32,570 nucleotides of DNA from CAYMSF01 sp964392985 (GTDB taxonomy: Bacteria > Verrucomicrobiota > Lentisphaeria > Victivallales > Victivallaceae), in assembly GCA_964392985.1 (NCBI GenBank), contig CAYMSF010000047.1:1-32570 (forward strand), given 5' to 3'. The translations under genes and the position numbers were made by a program. The notes under the pieces were generated by a model. That model worked only from the letters and a program-made list of their open reading frames with translations. It did not search any database and was not told the origin of the DNA. This document shows positions 15,237 to 23,371 of this stretch, piece after piece. The stretch's first letter is position 1, and every line of letters begins with the position of its first letter.

Positions 15237-16295
15237 ATGCTGACAAGCAATAATGTCAATATTGAAAGTAAAACATCCCTTTTTTCGCCGGGCGAGATAA
15301 AGTCGGAATTACCAATGGCGCTCGATGCGGTCGTAAAAGTCATTAACGCACGGCAGGATATTTGTAATATTCTTGACCGCAAAACTAAACGGTTTATGCT
15401 CATCGTCGGACCTTGTTCCATCCACGATGCTGATGCCGCCGTCGAATATGCGCAACGGCTTAAAACACTCAGCGATGAAGTCAGTGACCAGATTATGCTC
15501 ATTATGCGCGTTTATTTTGAAAAACCGCGCACTACAATCGGCTGGAAAGGATTAATCTACGACCCCGGTCTGAATAATACCTACAATATTGAAGAGGGAA
15601 TATTCCTGGCACGGCGGTTATTGCTGAAAATTGTGGATATCGGTCTGCCGGTGGCTTCCGAGATGCTTGACCCGATTCTGCCGCAGTATATCGCCGACGC
15701 AGTTTCATGGGCGGCAATCGGCGCCAGAACATCGGAATCACAAACACACCGCCAACTGGCAAGCGGACTTTCGATGCCGGTGGGATTCAAAAATGCAACC
15801 GATGGCAGTTGCCAGGCAGCGATTGATGCTATTAATACCGCACGGTCATCACATAGTTTTATCGGTATTACCGAAGACGGTCGCACCGGAGTATTCCGTA
15901 CCAAGGGCAACGCTTATGGTCATATTGTTCTCCGCGGAGGCAACCGGCCGAATTTCAGCGCTGAATACATTGCGTTCGTCAAAGTGGCAATGACCAGAAA
16001 TAAACTTACGCCGAATATCATCGTTGATTGCAGTCATGCCAATTCCAACAAAGATTACAAGAAACAGAAACTGGCATTATACGATGTATTGCAGCAAATC
16101 AGTGAAGGCGAAGATTCCATTGTCGGCAGTATGCTGGAAAGCAATTTGATTGAGGGCCGGCAGGATATTGTTCAGGGACAAAAACCCATTCCCGGACAAT
16201 CGGTTACCGACTCGTGCATCGGTTGGGAAGAGACAGAGTCACTCATCCGCAACGCCTGCAGACATTTGAAATCGATTCGTGAAAACAATAAATAG
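15237..16295 (+). CDS. aroG: 3-deoxy-7-phosphoheptulonate synthase (DAHP synthase, class I)
   Basis: This enzyme joins phosphoenolpyruvate and erythrose 4-phosphate in the first step of the shikimate pathway to aromatic amino acids. The 352 residues cover the whole AroF/G/H family. Signature stretches are LIVGPCSIHD near residue 60, MRVYFEKPRTTIGWKGL, PVASEMLDP, GARTSESQTHRQLASGLSMP, GFKNATDGS, and VDCSHANSNKDY near the end, with metal-binding Cys, His and acidic residues in place. AAGGAAG at 15226-15232 precedes the ATG. Feedback type (Phe, Tyr or Trp) cannot be assigned safely, so the symbol stands for the family. The gene appears monocistronic, with about 95 bases on each side free of genes. 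Confidence 0.93.
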   Translation: MLTSNNVNIESKTSLFSPGEIKSELPMALDAVVKVINARQDICNILDRKTKRFMLIVGPCSIHDADAAVEYAQRLKTLSDEVSDQIMLIMRVYFEKPRTTIGWKGLIYDPGLNNTYNIEEGIFLARRLLLKIVDIGLPVASEMLDPILPQYIADAVSWAAIGARTSESQTHRQLASGLSMPVGFKNATDGSCQAAIDAINTARSSHSFIGITEDGRTGVFRTKGNAYGHIVLRGGNRPNFSAEYIAFVKVAMTRNKLTPNIIVDCSHANSNKDYKKQKLALYDVLQQISEGEDSIVGSMLESNLIEGRQDIVQGQKPIPGQSVTDSCIGWEETESLIRNACRHLKSIRENNK

Positions 16296-16390
16296 CAGGT
16301 CGAATTTGAGCAGATGGAATAGAATAAATTCACTATCCTGCCAGCATTCCGCCGCAAAATAAAACAAGACACTAACAACAGGTTTATGCT

Positions 16391-17962
16391 ATGAAAAAAT
16401 GCTACCTGGCCTTTGACCTCGGCGCCTCCAGCGGGCGTGCCATCACCGGAAAACTATCCGACGGCAGATTAGAACTGGAAGAAATCCACCGGTTCAGTAA
16501 TGGTCCGGTTGAACGTGACGGCGCGTTGTTCTGGGATTTTGAACAACTCTGTCAGGAAATTCGTACCGGTATCAGCAAAGCTGCGGCGACTAATACCATT
16601 GCCAGTATTGCCATTGACACCTGGGGCGTTGATTATGTGCTCTTCCGCAACGGTAAACCGGTACGGATGCCATATCACTATCGTGACGCACGAACCGATG
16701 CTGCCGTACCNNNNNNNNNNGTGCAATGGTTTTCCGATGACGCCTGCGCCGCTGCGCGCGCGCGCGCCGTTCTCGATGGCGGAAGCCGCGTCGCGTTCCG
16801 CCGAGCGCATCGCCGCATCCACGACATCATTTCCGAACAGGAGTTATATTCACGGACCGGTATTCAATTCATGCAATTAAACACCTTATATCAATTGTAT
16901 GCCCATTATCAGTCACATCCTGAAGATTTTTCCGGCAGCGTAATATTATTAATGCCGGATGCGTTAACTTTCATGCTGAATGGTGACATCAGTTGTGAAT
17001 ACAGTGAAGCCTCCACCAGTAATTTATTGAACCCGTTCCGCCGGGAATGGGATTTTGAACTTATTGAACGCCTGGGACTGCCGCGTGAAATCTTCCCGCC
17101 AATTGTTCCGCCATGTTCAAAATCGCTGCCGTTATCACCGGCAATACAACAGGAAACCGGTTGCGGCGAGATTAACGTCGTCAAAGTCGGCAGCCATGAT
17201 ACTGCATCCGCAGTCGCGGCCGTGCCGGCGCCGCTCGACCGGAAATGGGCATATATCAGTTGCGGCACCTGGGCATTGCTCGGTGCGGAAATCGACAGCC
17301 CCATTGTAACTCCTGCCGCCGGAGCGGTACCTTTCACCAATGAAGGCGGGTTGAACGGCAAAATCCGTTTCCTCAATAACATCATGGGAACATGGCTTTT
17401 TCAGGAAACCAGACGGGTATGGAATGAAAACGGCCGGAAAACCGGATTCGCGGAAATGGCTGAACTCGCCGCTACCGCACCGGCATGGCAATATTTTATT
17501 GACCCCAATGATAAATCATTCCTGACGCCTGGTGAGATGCCGTCACGGGTTCGTGATTACTGCATCAAACATGGCGAAGGGGAAATTTCCGGTGACAATG
17601 CGATATTGCGCTGTATCTATGATTCGCTGGCGCTTTATTTCCGCATAAAACTGCAGAAACTTGAAGAAATTCTCGGTGTCAAATATGAATGTTTAAATAT
17701 CGTTGGCGGCGGCACTCAAGATGCCATGTTGATGCAGCTTACTGCCGATTGCCTGGGCATTCCGGTTCTTGCCGGACCGGTCGAAGCAACCGCCATCGGC
17801 AATATCATGGCTCAGGCGATAACTGACGGCGACATTGACAGTCTGGCTGCCGCCCGCGAGATTATCAAAACATCTTTTGAAGTTAAAGAATTTCTGCCCA
17901 ATATCGATGATAAACCCGAATGGGATAAAGCTCTGGAAAAATTCAACCGGATATGCAAGTAA
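16391..17962 (+). CDS. rhaB: Rhamnulokinase, with assembly gap inside
   Basis: This FGGY-family sugar kinase phosphorylates L-rhamnulose to rhamnulose 1-phosphate in rhamnose breakdown. The N-terminal ATP-binding loop is AFDLGASSGRA (residues 7-17). Further signatures are IDTWGVDYVLF, YHYRDARTD, TGIQFMQLNTLYQLYAHY, SHDTASAVAAVP, ISCGTWALLGAE and GGGTQDAMLMQLTADCLG. The frame is 523 residues, about 35 more than usual. The surplus matches the stretch 16711-16813: ten N followed by a GC-rich piece that has no counterpart in the family. Without it the protein would read RDARTDAAVP...HDIISEQELYSRTGIQF, as expected. The real gene is therefore probably intact and shorter. No rhamnose isomerase, aldolase or regulator lies in the window; the next gene is an SDR six bases downstream. 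Confidence 0.88.
   Translation: MKKCYLAFDLGASSGRAITGKLSDGRLELEEIHRFSNGPVERDGALFWDFEQLCQEIRTGISKAAATNTIASIAIDTWGVDYVLFRNGKPVRMPYHYRDARTDAAVXXXXVQWFSDDACAAARARAVLDGGSRVAFRRAHRRIHDIISEQELYSRTGIQFMQLNTLYQLYAHYQSHPEDFSGSVILLMPDALTFMLNGDISCEYSEASTSNLLNPFRREWDFELIERLGLPREIFPPIVPPCSKSLPLSPAIQQETGCGEINVVKVGSHDTASAVAAVPAPLDRKWAYISCGTWALLGAEIDSPIVTPAAGAVPFTNEGGLNGKIRFLNNIMGTWLFQETRRVWNENGRKTGFAEMAELAATAPAWQYFIDPNDKSFLTPGEMPSRVRDYCIKHGEGEISGDNAILRCIYDSLALYFRIKLQKLEEILGVKYECLNIVGGGTQDAMLMQLTADCLGIPVLAGPVEATAIGNIMAQAITDGDIDSLAAAREIIKTSFEVKEFLPNIDDKPEWDKALEKFNRICK
16711..16813. other. Scaffold gap and foreign-looking GC-rich segment
   Basis: 16711-16720 are ten N. From 16721 to about 16813 the sequence is strikingly GC-rich, with a run of alternating GC near 16755-16767, unlike all surrounding DNA. 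It interrupts a conserved part of the kinase gene. Read on the minus strand it gives an alanine- and arginine-rich peptide unlike the neighbours. A misjoined contig end or contaminating read is the likely cause. The exact right edge is uncertain by about ten bases. Confidence 0.75.
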
Positions 17963-17968
17963 TAAATT

Positions 17969-18988
17969 ATGAACTGGTCCGCGGCAAATATAATCGTTTT
18001 CGGTGGCAACGGCTTCCTCGGCAGTAATATCATCCGGCAGTTGATAAAACTTAACTGCGGTCATATTACCGCATTCAACCGCAGTCCCGCTCCGGAACTG
18101 GAATGTCTCGGCGTGGAGGTCAAACGCGGCGATATCCGCAATGCTTCAGCCGTCACTGAAGCCTGCCGTGATGCCACCGCAGTCATCCACACTTCCGCCA
18201 AAGCCGGGGTTTGGGGTAGCTGGCATGAATATTATTCAACCAATGTTGAAGGAACATTAAATGTATTAAGCGGTTGCCGCGCCAACAGAATCAATCGTCT
18301 GGTTTACACCAGCTCTCCGAGTGTGGCATATCCACCTACCCGCGATATTGTCAATATTGACGAATCATCACCGTATCCGGATAGTTATCTGGCCTACTAT
18401 CCCGCGTCTAAAGCCATCGCGGAAAAAAACGTGCTCGGCGCCCCTGATAAGGAACTGGCAGCCGTCGTCTTACGCCCGCACCTGCTTTGGGGACCGGGCG
18501 ACCCGCATCTGCTGCCGCGCATAGTTTGCAAAGCCGCCTCCGGCAAATTAACCCGCATCGGCGATGGCAGCAATCTGGTTGACTTGACCTATATCAGCAA
18601 CGCCGCTTCTGCTCACATCAAGGCGCTGGAATATCTGGATAAATGCACACATCCCCGCCGCAAAGTCTATTTCATCAGTGACAATTCACCGGTAAAAATC
18701 TGGGATTGGCTGAATGAACTGCTGGCAAAACTGGAACTGCCGCCGGTAACGCGTTCAATCTCATATCAACGGGCAATGAAAGTTGGTCGCGCCATTGAAT
18801 TACTCTACAAGGTACTGCCTTTCCTTGGTGAGCCGCCGTTGACCCGGTTCGTTGCCGGACAACTGGCATTTTCCCATTACTTCAACATCAGCGCCGCCAT
18901 CAATGATCTCGGCTATCAACCCGTAATTGCTCCTGAAAAAGCCATGCTTGATACCGTTAATTGGCTGAAAACGGAAATACTGCAATAA
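17969..18988 (+). CDS. Extended SDR: NAD(P)-dependent epimerase/3-beta-HSD-like reductase
   Basis: This 339-residue soluble oxidoreductase has the Rossmann nucleotide-binding glycine motif GGNGFLG at residues 12-18. The catalytic YxxxK is Y144-P-A-S-K148, with an upstream serine in VYTSSPSV (about 112-119). The sequence VIHTSAKAGVWGSWHEYYSTNVEGT and the RPHLLWGPGDPHLLPRIV stretch fit the 3-beta-hydroxysteroid dehydrogenase/OleD-like branch rather than classical sugar epimerases. OleD-type enzymes reduce beta-keto groups during long-chain hydrocarbon formation, but no OleA, OleB or OleC gene is present here, so the substrate stays unknown. The gene starts six bases after the rhamnulokinase without a strong ribosome binding site, and ends two bases before the ATG of the lipoprotein gene. 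Confidence 0.8.
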   Translation: MNWSAANIIVFGGNGFLGSNIIRQLIKLNCGHITAFNRSPAPELECLGVEVKRGDIRNASAVTEACRDATAVIHTSAKAGVWGSWHEYYSTNVEGTLNVLSGCRANRINRLVYTSSPSVAYPPTRDIVNIDESSPYPDSYLAYYPASKAIAEKNVLGAPDKELAAVVLRPHLLWGPGDPHLLPRIVCKAASGKLTRIGDGSNLVDLTYISNAASAHIKALEYLDKCTHPRRKVYFISDNSPVKIWDWLNELLAKLELPPVTRSISYQRAMKVGRAIELLYKVLPFLGEPPLTRFVAGQLAFSHYFNISAAINDLGYQPVIAPEKAMLDTVNWLKTEILQ

Positions 18989-18990
18989 AA

Positions 18991-20835
18991 ATGAACCGGA
19001 CAACTTCATTGTATTCATTTATACCAGAAATTAAAAACACGTTATATACCTCCTCTTTTGCCTTGCTCGCGCTTCTTTTCGTCACAGGTTGCGGGGACGT
19101 TACGGATAAACCGGACGAACGCACCATGTTTATCAGCGCCGGCGGTCAGGTAAAAACGATGGATCCGGCATTGGCTTCGGACCTCGCCAGCCGGAATATT
19201 GTCGCGGCATTCTATGATACGCTGTTGCAATACAACTACACTGAACGCCCCTACCGGCTGGAACCGTCAATGCTGGAGAGCATGCCTTCACATTCCCCTG
19301 ATTTCACCAGTTACACGATGAAACTGCGTGATGATCTCTATTTTCAGGACGACAAATGTTTTACCGGAATGTCCAAAGCACAACGAAAAATCACCGCGCA
19401 AGATGTAATTTTTTCATACCTGCGCGTTGCTGACGGCAGATTGCACAGTCCGGTATTCTGGATGTTCCGCGGCAAGATTAAAGGTATTGACGAGTTTATG
19501 GACAAAACTGCAACAGCACCGCAGGGAGATTATTCCCTCTATGATAAAGGTATTGCCGGTCTGGAATTGCTGGATGAACGCACACTGCGGATCAATCTTA
19601 ATAATCCTGACCCGCGTTTTCTTTACTCACTGGCAATACCTTATGCTTCGATTGTTTCCCGCCGCGCGGCTGAATTTTACGGTGAATCAATTTCGGAACA
19701 TCCAATCGGCTCCGGCCCATTCCGCCTGATCAAGTGGCTGCGTGAATACCGCATCACAATGGAACGCAATCCGGAATATCGCCGTGAGCTATTCCGCGGC
19801 GCTGAAAATATTGCCGACCGGACTCGTCCGCTCCCGCTGCTCGATAAAATTGTCTGCTATCAAATCAGACAGCCGCTCTCTGCCTGGCTGCTCTTTCTGC
19901 AGGGCAATCTTGACATGAGCGCGCTTGATAAGAATAACCTCGACGCAGTCGTCGACGCACAACAGCAACTGATTCCGGCGCTGGCAAAACGCGGCATCAA
20001 AATTTTCTCAATCCCGGCATTTGAAATCCGCTATATCGGCTTCAACTTTTCTGATCCGTTACTGGCGAATAATCTGGAGTTGCGCCGTGCAATCAGCCTG
20101 GCGTATGATACTGCCGCCAGAGTACGCCATTTCAATTATCAGCTCATTCCGGCGCAAGGACCGATTCCATCCGGTGTTGATGGCTATGATCCAAACTTTA
20201 AAAATCCATGGTGCAGTTATAATCTGGATGCAGCAAAAAAACACCTGAAGCTCGCCGGTTATCCTGATGGAATCGATCCGAAGACCAACCAGCAACTAAC
20301 CTTGACTTTTGACCAGAACGGCAACAGTTCATCGTATCGCCAGTTGGCGGAACTGATGGAACGCGATATGCGGCAAATCGGCATTAAAATCATTCCCGCG
20401 CTTAACAGCCAGCCGCGATTTTTTCAAAAAATGCGACAGGGTAAATTTCAACTGTTTCTGCTCTCCTGGATCGGGGATTATCCTGACGCGGAAAACTTTC
20501 TGCAATTGTTTTACAGTCGTAACGCAGGGAGCTCTAATCGCGCCTTCTTTCAGGATAAAGAGTTTGACCGGATGTATGAAAATATCGTGAATATGCCGGA
20601 ATCACCGGAACGTTCCAGATTATACAAAGAGATGGTGGTATATTTGACGGAACGCTGTCCGTGGATTTTTGAAGGCTACCCGATATCGTTCCAGCTCACC
20701 CATTCCTGGTTGCAAAACTTTGTTCCGCATGATTTTGCCTTTGCGCAGTGGAAATATCTCAGCATTGATTTGCAACAGCGCGACTGCGGCAAAAAAACAT
20801 TCAAACCCATAGAATTAAGCGATTTGAGAAAATAG
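18991..20835 (+). CDS. Peptide-binding lipoprotein of ABC transporter (SBP family 5)
   Basis: This 614-residue protein belongs to the DppA/OppA-like family that binds oligopeptides outside the membrane. The ATG at 18991 is chosen over an upstream TTG at 18961 because it opens a signal peptide ending in the lipobox VTGC (FALLALLFVTGCGD). Cys is thus the lipidated first residue of the mature protein. Family signatures follow: ISAGGQVKTMDPALASD, LEPSMLESMPSHSPDFTSY, HPIGSGPFRLIKW and GYPDGIDP. The sequence is complete. No permease or ATPase genes follow; the next gene is on the other strand. The transporter must be encoded elsewhere, or the protein has a sensing role. Confidence 0.87.
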   Translation: MNRTTSLYSFIPEIKNTLYTSSFALLALLFVTGCGDVTDKPDERTMFISAGGQVKTMDPALASDLASRNIVAAFYDTLLQYNYTERPYRLEPSMLESMPSHSPDFTSYTMKLRDDLYFQDDKCFTGMSKAQRKITAQDVIFSYLRVADGRLHSPVFWMFRGKIKGIDEFMDKTATAPQGDYSLYDKGIAGLELLDERTLRINLNNPDPRFLYSLAIPYASIVSRRAAEFYGESISEHPIGSGPFRLIKWLREYRITMERNPEYRRELFRGAENIADRTRPLPLLDKIVCYQIRQPLSAWLLFLQGNLDMSALDKNNLDAVVDAQQQLIPALAKRGIKIFSIPAFEIRYIGFNFSDPLLANNLELRRAISLAYDTAARVRHFNYQLIPAQGPIPSGVDGYDPNFKNPWCSYNLDAAKKHLKLAGYPDGIDPKTNQQLTLTFDQNGNSSSYRQLAELMERDMRQIGIKIIPALNSQPRFFQKMRQGKFQLFLLSWIGDYPDAENFLQLFYSRNAGSSNRAFFQDKEFDRMYENIVNMPESPERSRLYKEMVVYLTERCPWIFEGYPISFQLTHSWLQNFVPHDFAFAQWKYLSIDLQQRDCGKKTFKPIELSDLRK

Positions 20836-20838
20836 ACC

Positions 20839-20857
20839 TTTCAGAATCAATCTGAAA
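20839..20857. terminator. Short AT-rich hairpin between convergent genes
   Basis: TTTCAGA (20839-20845) and TCTGAAA (20851-20857) form a 7-bp stem with a five-base loop, three bases after the lipoprotein gene stop. It overlaps the 3' end of the convergent gene. It could act in both directions but is thermodynamically weak. Confidence 0.35.
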
Positions 20858-21431
20858 AATTATCTTGAAGATAAGCCAAGTAGTTTTTACTGCCGCAACC
20901 CAGATTAAAACTTCTGGCAGATTGTTCCAATCGAGAAAAAATAGCGTTATATTCTGCTTCGCTGTATGGCATCAACGCCATTGCCAATGCGGTGGACTGC
21001 CAGATCAGATCGTGCATCAGATTTATCCTGCGCCCATCTGGACGACGGCGCATGGCAGAAAAAATATCCCTAAAGTCAGCGTCGCTAAGCGCCATGTCCG
21101 GTTGTTCACTGAAAGTTACAATTGAGCATTCAATGTTAAAAAATATAAACTCATATTGTTCAGGAATTTGTTGTAAATCCGGTGGCAGTTTGTTGCCGCG
21201 GAACAATACGCGAATAGAATTATTTTCCCATTTAAGCGCCTGTTCATCATAAACCAGATAAATTTCTTCGCGTTTGGGAATCGACAATCGTTGCTGACCA
21301 TCAAGCATATGACCAATCGACAAATGGGCAAAGTCTGCTTTTGTTTTTAAGACGAGTTTACTTTTTAACAAATCCCTCAAAGACGGGAATAAATCTTCTT
21401 CTGATATGTTCGGCGAATTATCATCAAACAT
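20847..21431 (-). CDS. Hypothetical cytoplasmic protein
   Basis: This 194-residue protein is not recognised. It has no signal peptide and no membrane span. The N-terminus is acidic (DDNSPNISEEDLF), and the middle is probably a mixed alpha/beta fold (EEIYLVYDEQALKWENNSIRVLFRG; YEFIFFNIECSIVTF). The C-terminal half is rich in helix-forming residues, with an arginine-rich stretch AMRRRPDGRRINLMHDL. AAAGGAT about eight bases before the ATG supports the start. It is the last gene of the minus-strand run and is separated from hypE by 89 bases that hold a possible promoter, so it may be transcribed on its own. Confidence 0.6.
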   Translation of the reverse strand: MFDDNSPNISEEDLFPSLRDLLKSKLVLKTKADFAHLSIGHMLDGQQRLSIPKREEIYLVYDEQALKWENNSIRVLFRGNKLPPDLQQIPEQYEFIFFNIECSIVTFSEQPDMALSDADFRDIFSAMRRRPDGRRINLMHDLIWQSTALAMALMPYSEAEYNAIFSRLEQSARSFNLGCGSKNYLAYLQDNFSD

Positions 21432-21467
21432 AGTTTTGATCCTTTACCTTTTCACGAAACGGTAATT

Positions 21468-21497
21468 ATAATACATTTTTTGATGCTCATAATTCAA
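21468..21497 (-). promoter_or_regulatory. Possible promoter of the minus-strand hypothetical gene
   Basis: On the minus strand TTGAAT (21497-21492) and TATTAT (21473-21468, 5/6) are 18 bases apart, ending 36 bases before the start codon of the 194-residue protein. Confidence 0.3.
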
Positions 21498-21520
21498 TCA
21501 ACAACTTCTGTAATATTTGC

Positions 21521-22534
21521 TCAACAAATGCGCGGCAGGGTTTCACCACTCGGCATGGCCAGCAGGCGACTGGACCCGGCCAGCGTATTCATCCGTACTT
21601 TACCCTGGAAATCCGCAGTAGTACGTCCGATAATCGCAGCATTGCGTCCGGCAGGAAGCGCCTGCATCGCCGCCAGAATACCAGCAGCGGCATCGGCAGC
21701 GCAAATCATTAATATCCTGCCTTCACATGCCACTTGCAGCGGATCAATGCCGAACATTTCACTGAGGACATGCACACCGTCGGATAATGGTATGGCTGCT
21801 TCATCAAGTTCAATGCCAAAGGTCTTGTTGTCACAAATTTCGTGAGTTACGGCAGCAACGCCGCCACGAGTGGGGTCGCGCATAAATTTTACCGCCGTTC
21901 CTGCCTTAGCCACAATATCCATAAACCCGGTCAGCGGTGCGCAATCACTGCATACGCCGTGTTCAGTATTGATGCCGTTTCGCGCCGCCAGCACGGCAAA
22001 ACCGTGTTCACCAATATTACCACTGACAATGATTTTATCGCCGGGCACTATCAGTTCACTGCCCAATTTTAAATTATCGAGTTTAAAACCGATTCCTGCG
22101 GTATTAAGAAATATACCATCGCCATGACCGCGTTCCACCACTTTGGTATCGCCGGTAACAATTGTCACACCGCATTGCTTTGCCGCCCTCGCCGCAGAAT
22201 CGAGAATCCGGCGCAAATCTGCTAGAGGAAAACCTTCCTCAATAATCATTGCCAGCGACAACCATTGCGGAATACCGCCGGCAACGCATAAATCATTGAC
22301 CGTGCCATATATTGCCAGTTCGCCAATATCACCGCCTGGGAAAAAATAGGGTGAAATAACAAAACTGTCGGTTGAAAATACCAGTTCACGCCCAATCGCC
22401 GCCGGTAGTGTCGCCGCATCCGGCAAGCCACGCAATGGACCGGACCCGAATCGAGAAACAATCTCTTCCTGGATCAATTTAGCGCTGAGCCGCCCGCCGC
22501 CGCCGTGTGCCAGTAATATTTTTTCAGTTGTCAT
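21521..22534 (-). CDS. hypE: Hydrogenase maturation protein HypE
   Basis: HypE dehydrates a thiocarboxamide on its own C-terminal cysteine to make the cyanide ligands of the NiFe centre, with HypF as partner. This 337-residue protein is full length. It has the glycine-rich ILLAHGGGGRLS start (PurM-like ATP site), FSTDSFVISPYFFPGGDIGELAI, GDTKVVERGHGDGI, MRDPTRGGVA and the decisive C-terminal LPRIC with the catalytic Cys as last residue. No other hyp gene is in the window. The nearby Ehr complex lacks the NiFe ligands and should not need HypE, so this gene implies a true NiFe hydrogenase elsewhere in the genome. It follows the TauE-like gene by 27 bases. Confidence 0.92.
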   Translation of the reverse strand: MTTEKILLAHGGGGRLSAKLIQEEIVSRFGSGPLRGLPDAATLPAAIGRELVFSTDSFVISPYFFPGGDIGELAIYGTVNDLCVAGGIPQWLSLAMIIEEGFPLADLRRILDSAARAAKQCGVTIVTGDTKVVERGHGDGIFLNTAGIGFKLDNLKLGSELIVPGDKIIVSGNIGEHGFAVLAARNGINTEHGVCSDCAPLTGFMDIVAKAGTAVKFMRDPTRGGVAAVTHEICDNKTFGIELDEAAIPLSDGVHVLSEMFGIDPLQVACEGRILMICAADAAAGILAAMQALPAGRNAAIIGRTTADFQGKVRMNTLAGSSRLLAMPSGETLPRIC

Positions 22535-22561
22535 ATTTTTCGCCGACTTTATATTGATTAT

Positions 22562-23335
22562 TTATAAAAATTCCGTAATCGCCCACGACAGTTTGAGCGC
22601 GGCGACCAGCGCCAGTATCTGCACAATCCGTTCAAACCATACTTGAGATATTTTTTTGAGCAGGATAACACCGATGAACGCACCTGCCGCCAGAATCGGC
22701 ATCATCACCAGATCAACTTTCACCGCCGCCATGGTGATACGGCCATCCCAGACAAACAGGATAATTTTCAACCAGTTCAAAATCAGAAAATACCAGGCGC
22801 CAGTACCAATATATTCATTTTTCGGCAACTGCATCGCGAGCAGATAAATGGCCATTACCGGTCCGGCGGCATTGGCAATCTGAGTCGTAAAACCGGCGGT
22901 AAATCCAAGCGCCGCGGCAAAACTCCAGTGGTTTGGAATTCTACTGGCAAGTTCCGGCTTGCTATTGCGCCAGTAATTTACACTGAGCAACAGAAGAATG
23001 ATGAAACCGATCGCCGGTCGCAACTGGTCATCGCTGATATACCTGATCACAATCGAACCGGCGCCAATACCCAGTAGCGCCCACGGCAGCAAGCGCCAGA
23101 CATGATGCCAATTGGCATGGCGGCGATAATATAAAACGGCGAAAATATCGGCAAAAGCCAGCATCAAGAGTAACAGACCGGTCGAAAGTTTCGCCGGAAA
23201 CACCATCGCCATAATCGGGATGGTCAATATCCCTGCTCCGGGTAGACCGGTTTTACTGATGCCGACCATCAAAGCGCAAAGACAAAGAATGATTATTTGA
23301 GTTTCAGTCAAACCGCTTAATAAATTTTCCAGCAT
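22562..23335 (-). CDS. TauE/SafE-family membrane exporter
   Basis: This 257-residue protein has about eight hydrophobic spans in two halves. The first half carries the family-like GISKTGLPGAGILTIPIMAM after the first span, and the second half the matching FTAGFTTQIANAAGPVMAIYLLA. These repeats are typical of the TauE/SafE group (formerly DUF81), which is linked to export of sulfite, sulfoacetate and other small anions. The substrate cannot be predicted. It lies 36 bases after the thioredoxin/TPR gene and 27 bases before hypE, so cotranscription is likely. Confidence 0.85.
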   Translation of the reverse strand: MLENLLSGLTETQIIILCLCALMVGISKTGLPGAGILTIPIMAMVFPAKLSTGLLLLMLAFADIFAVLYYRRHANWHHVWRLLPWALLGIGAGSIVIRYISDDQLRPAIGFIILLLLSVNYWRNSKPELASRIPNHWSFAAALGFTAGFTTQIANAAGPVMAIYLLAMQLPKNEYIGTGAWYFLILNWLKIILFVWDGRITMAAVKVDLVMMPILAAGAFIGVILLKKISQVWFERIVQILALVAALKLSWAITEFL

Positions 23336-23371
23336 GGGGAACTCTCGAAGATATTGAGATGTTTATCGGGT

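Noticed and set aside
16469..16822. Minus-strand gene opposite the start of rhamnulokinase
   Set aside because: The frame depends on the N gap and the foreign-looking GC-rich segment; the plus-strand kinase explains the rest.
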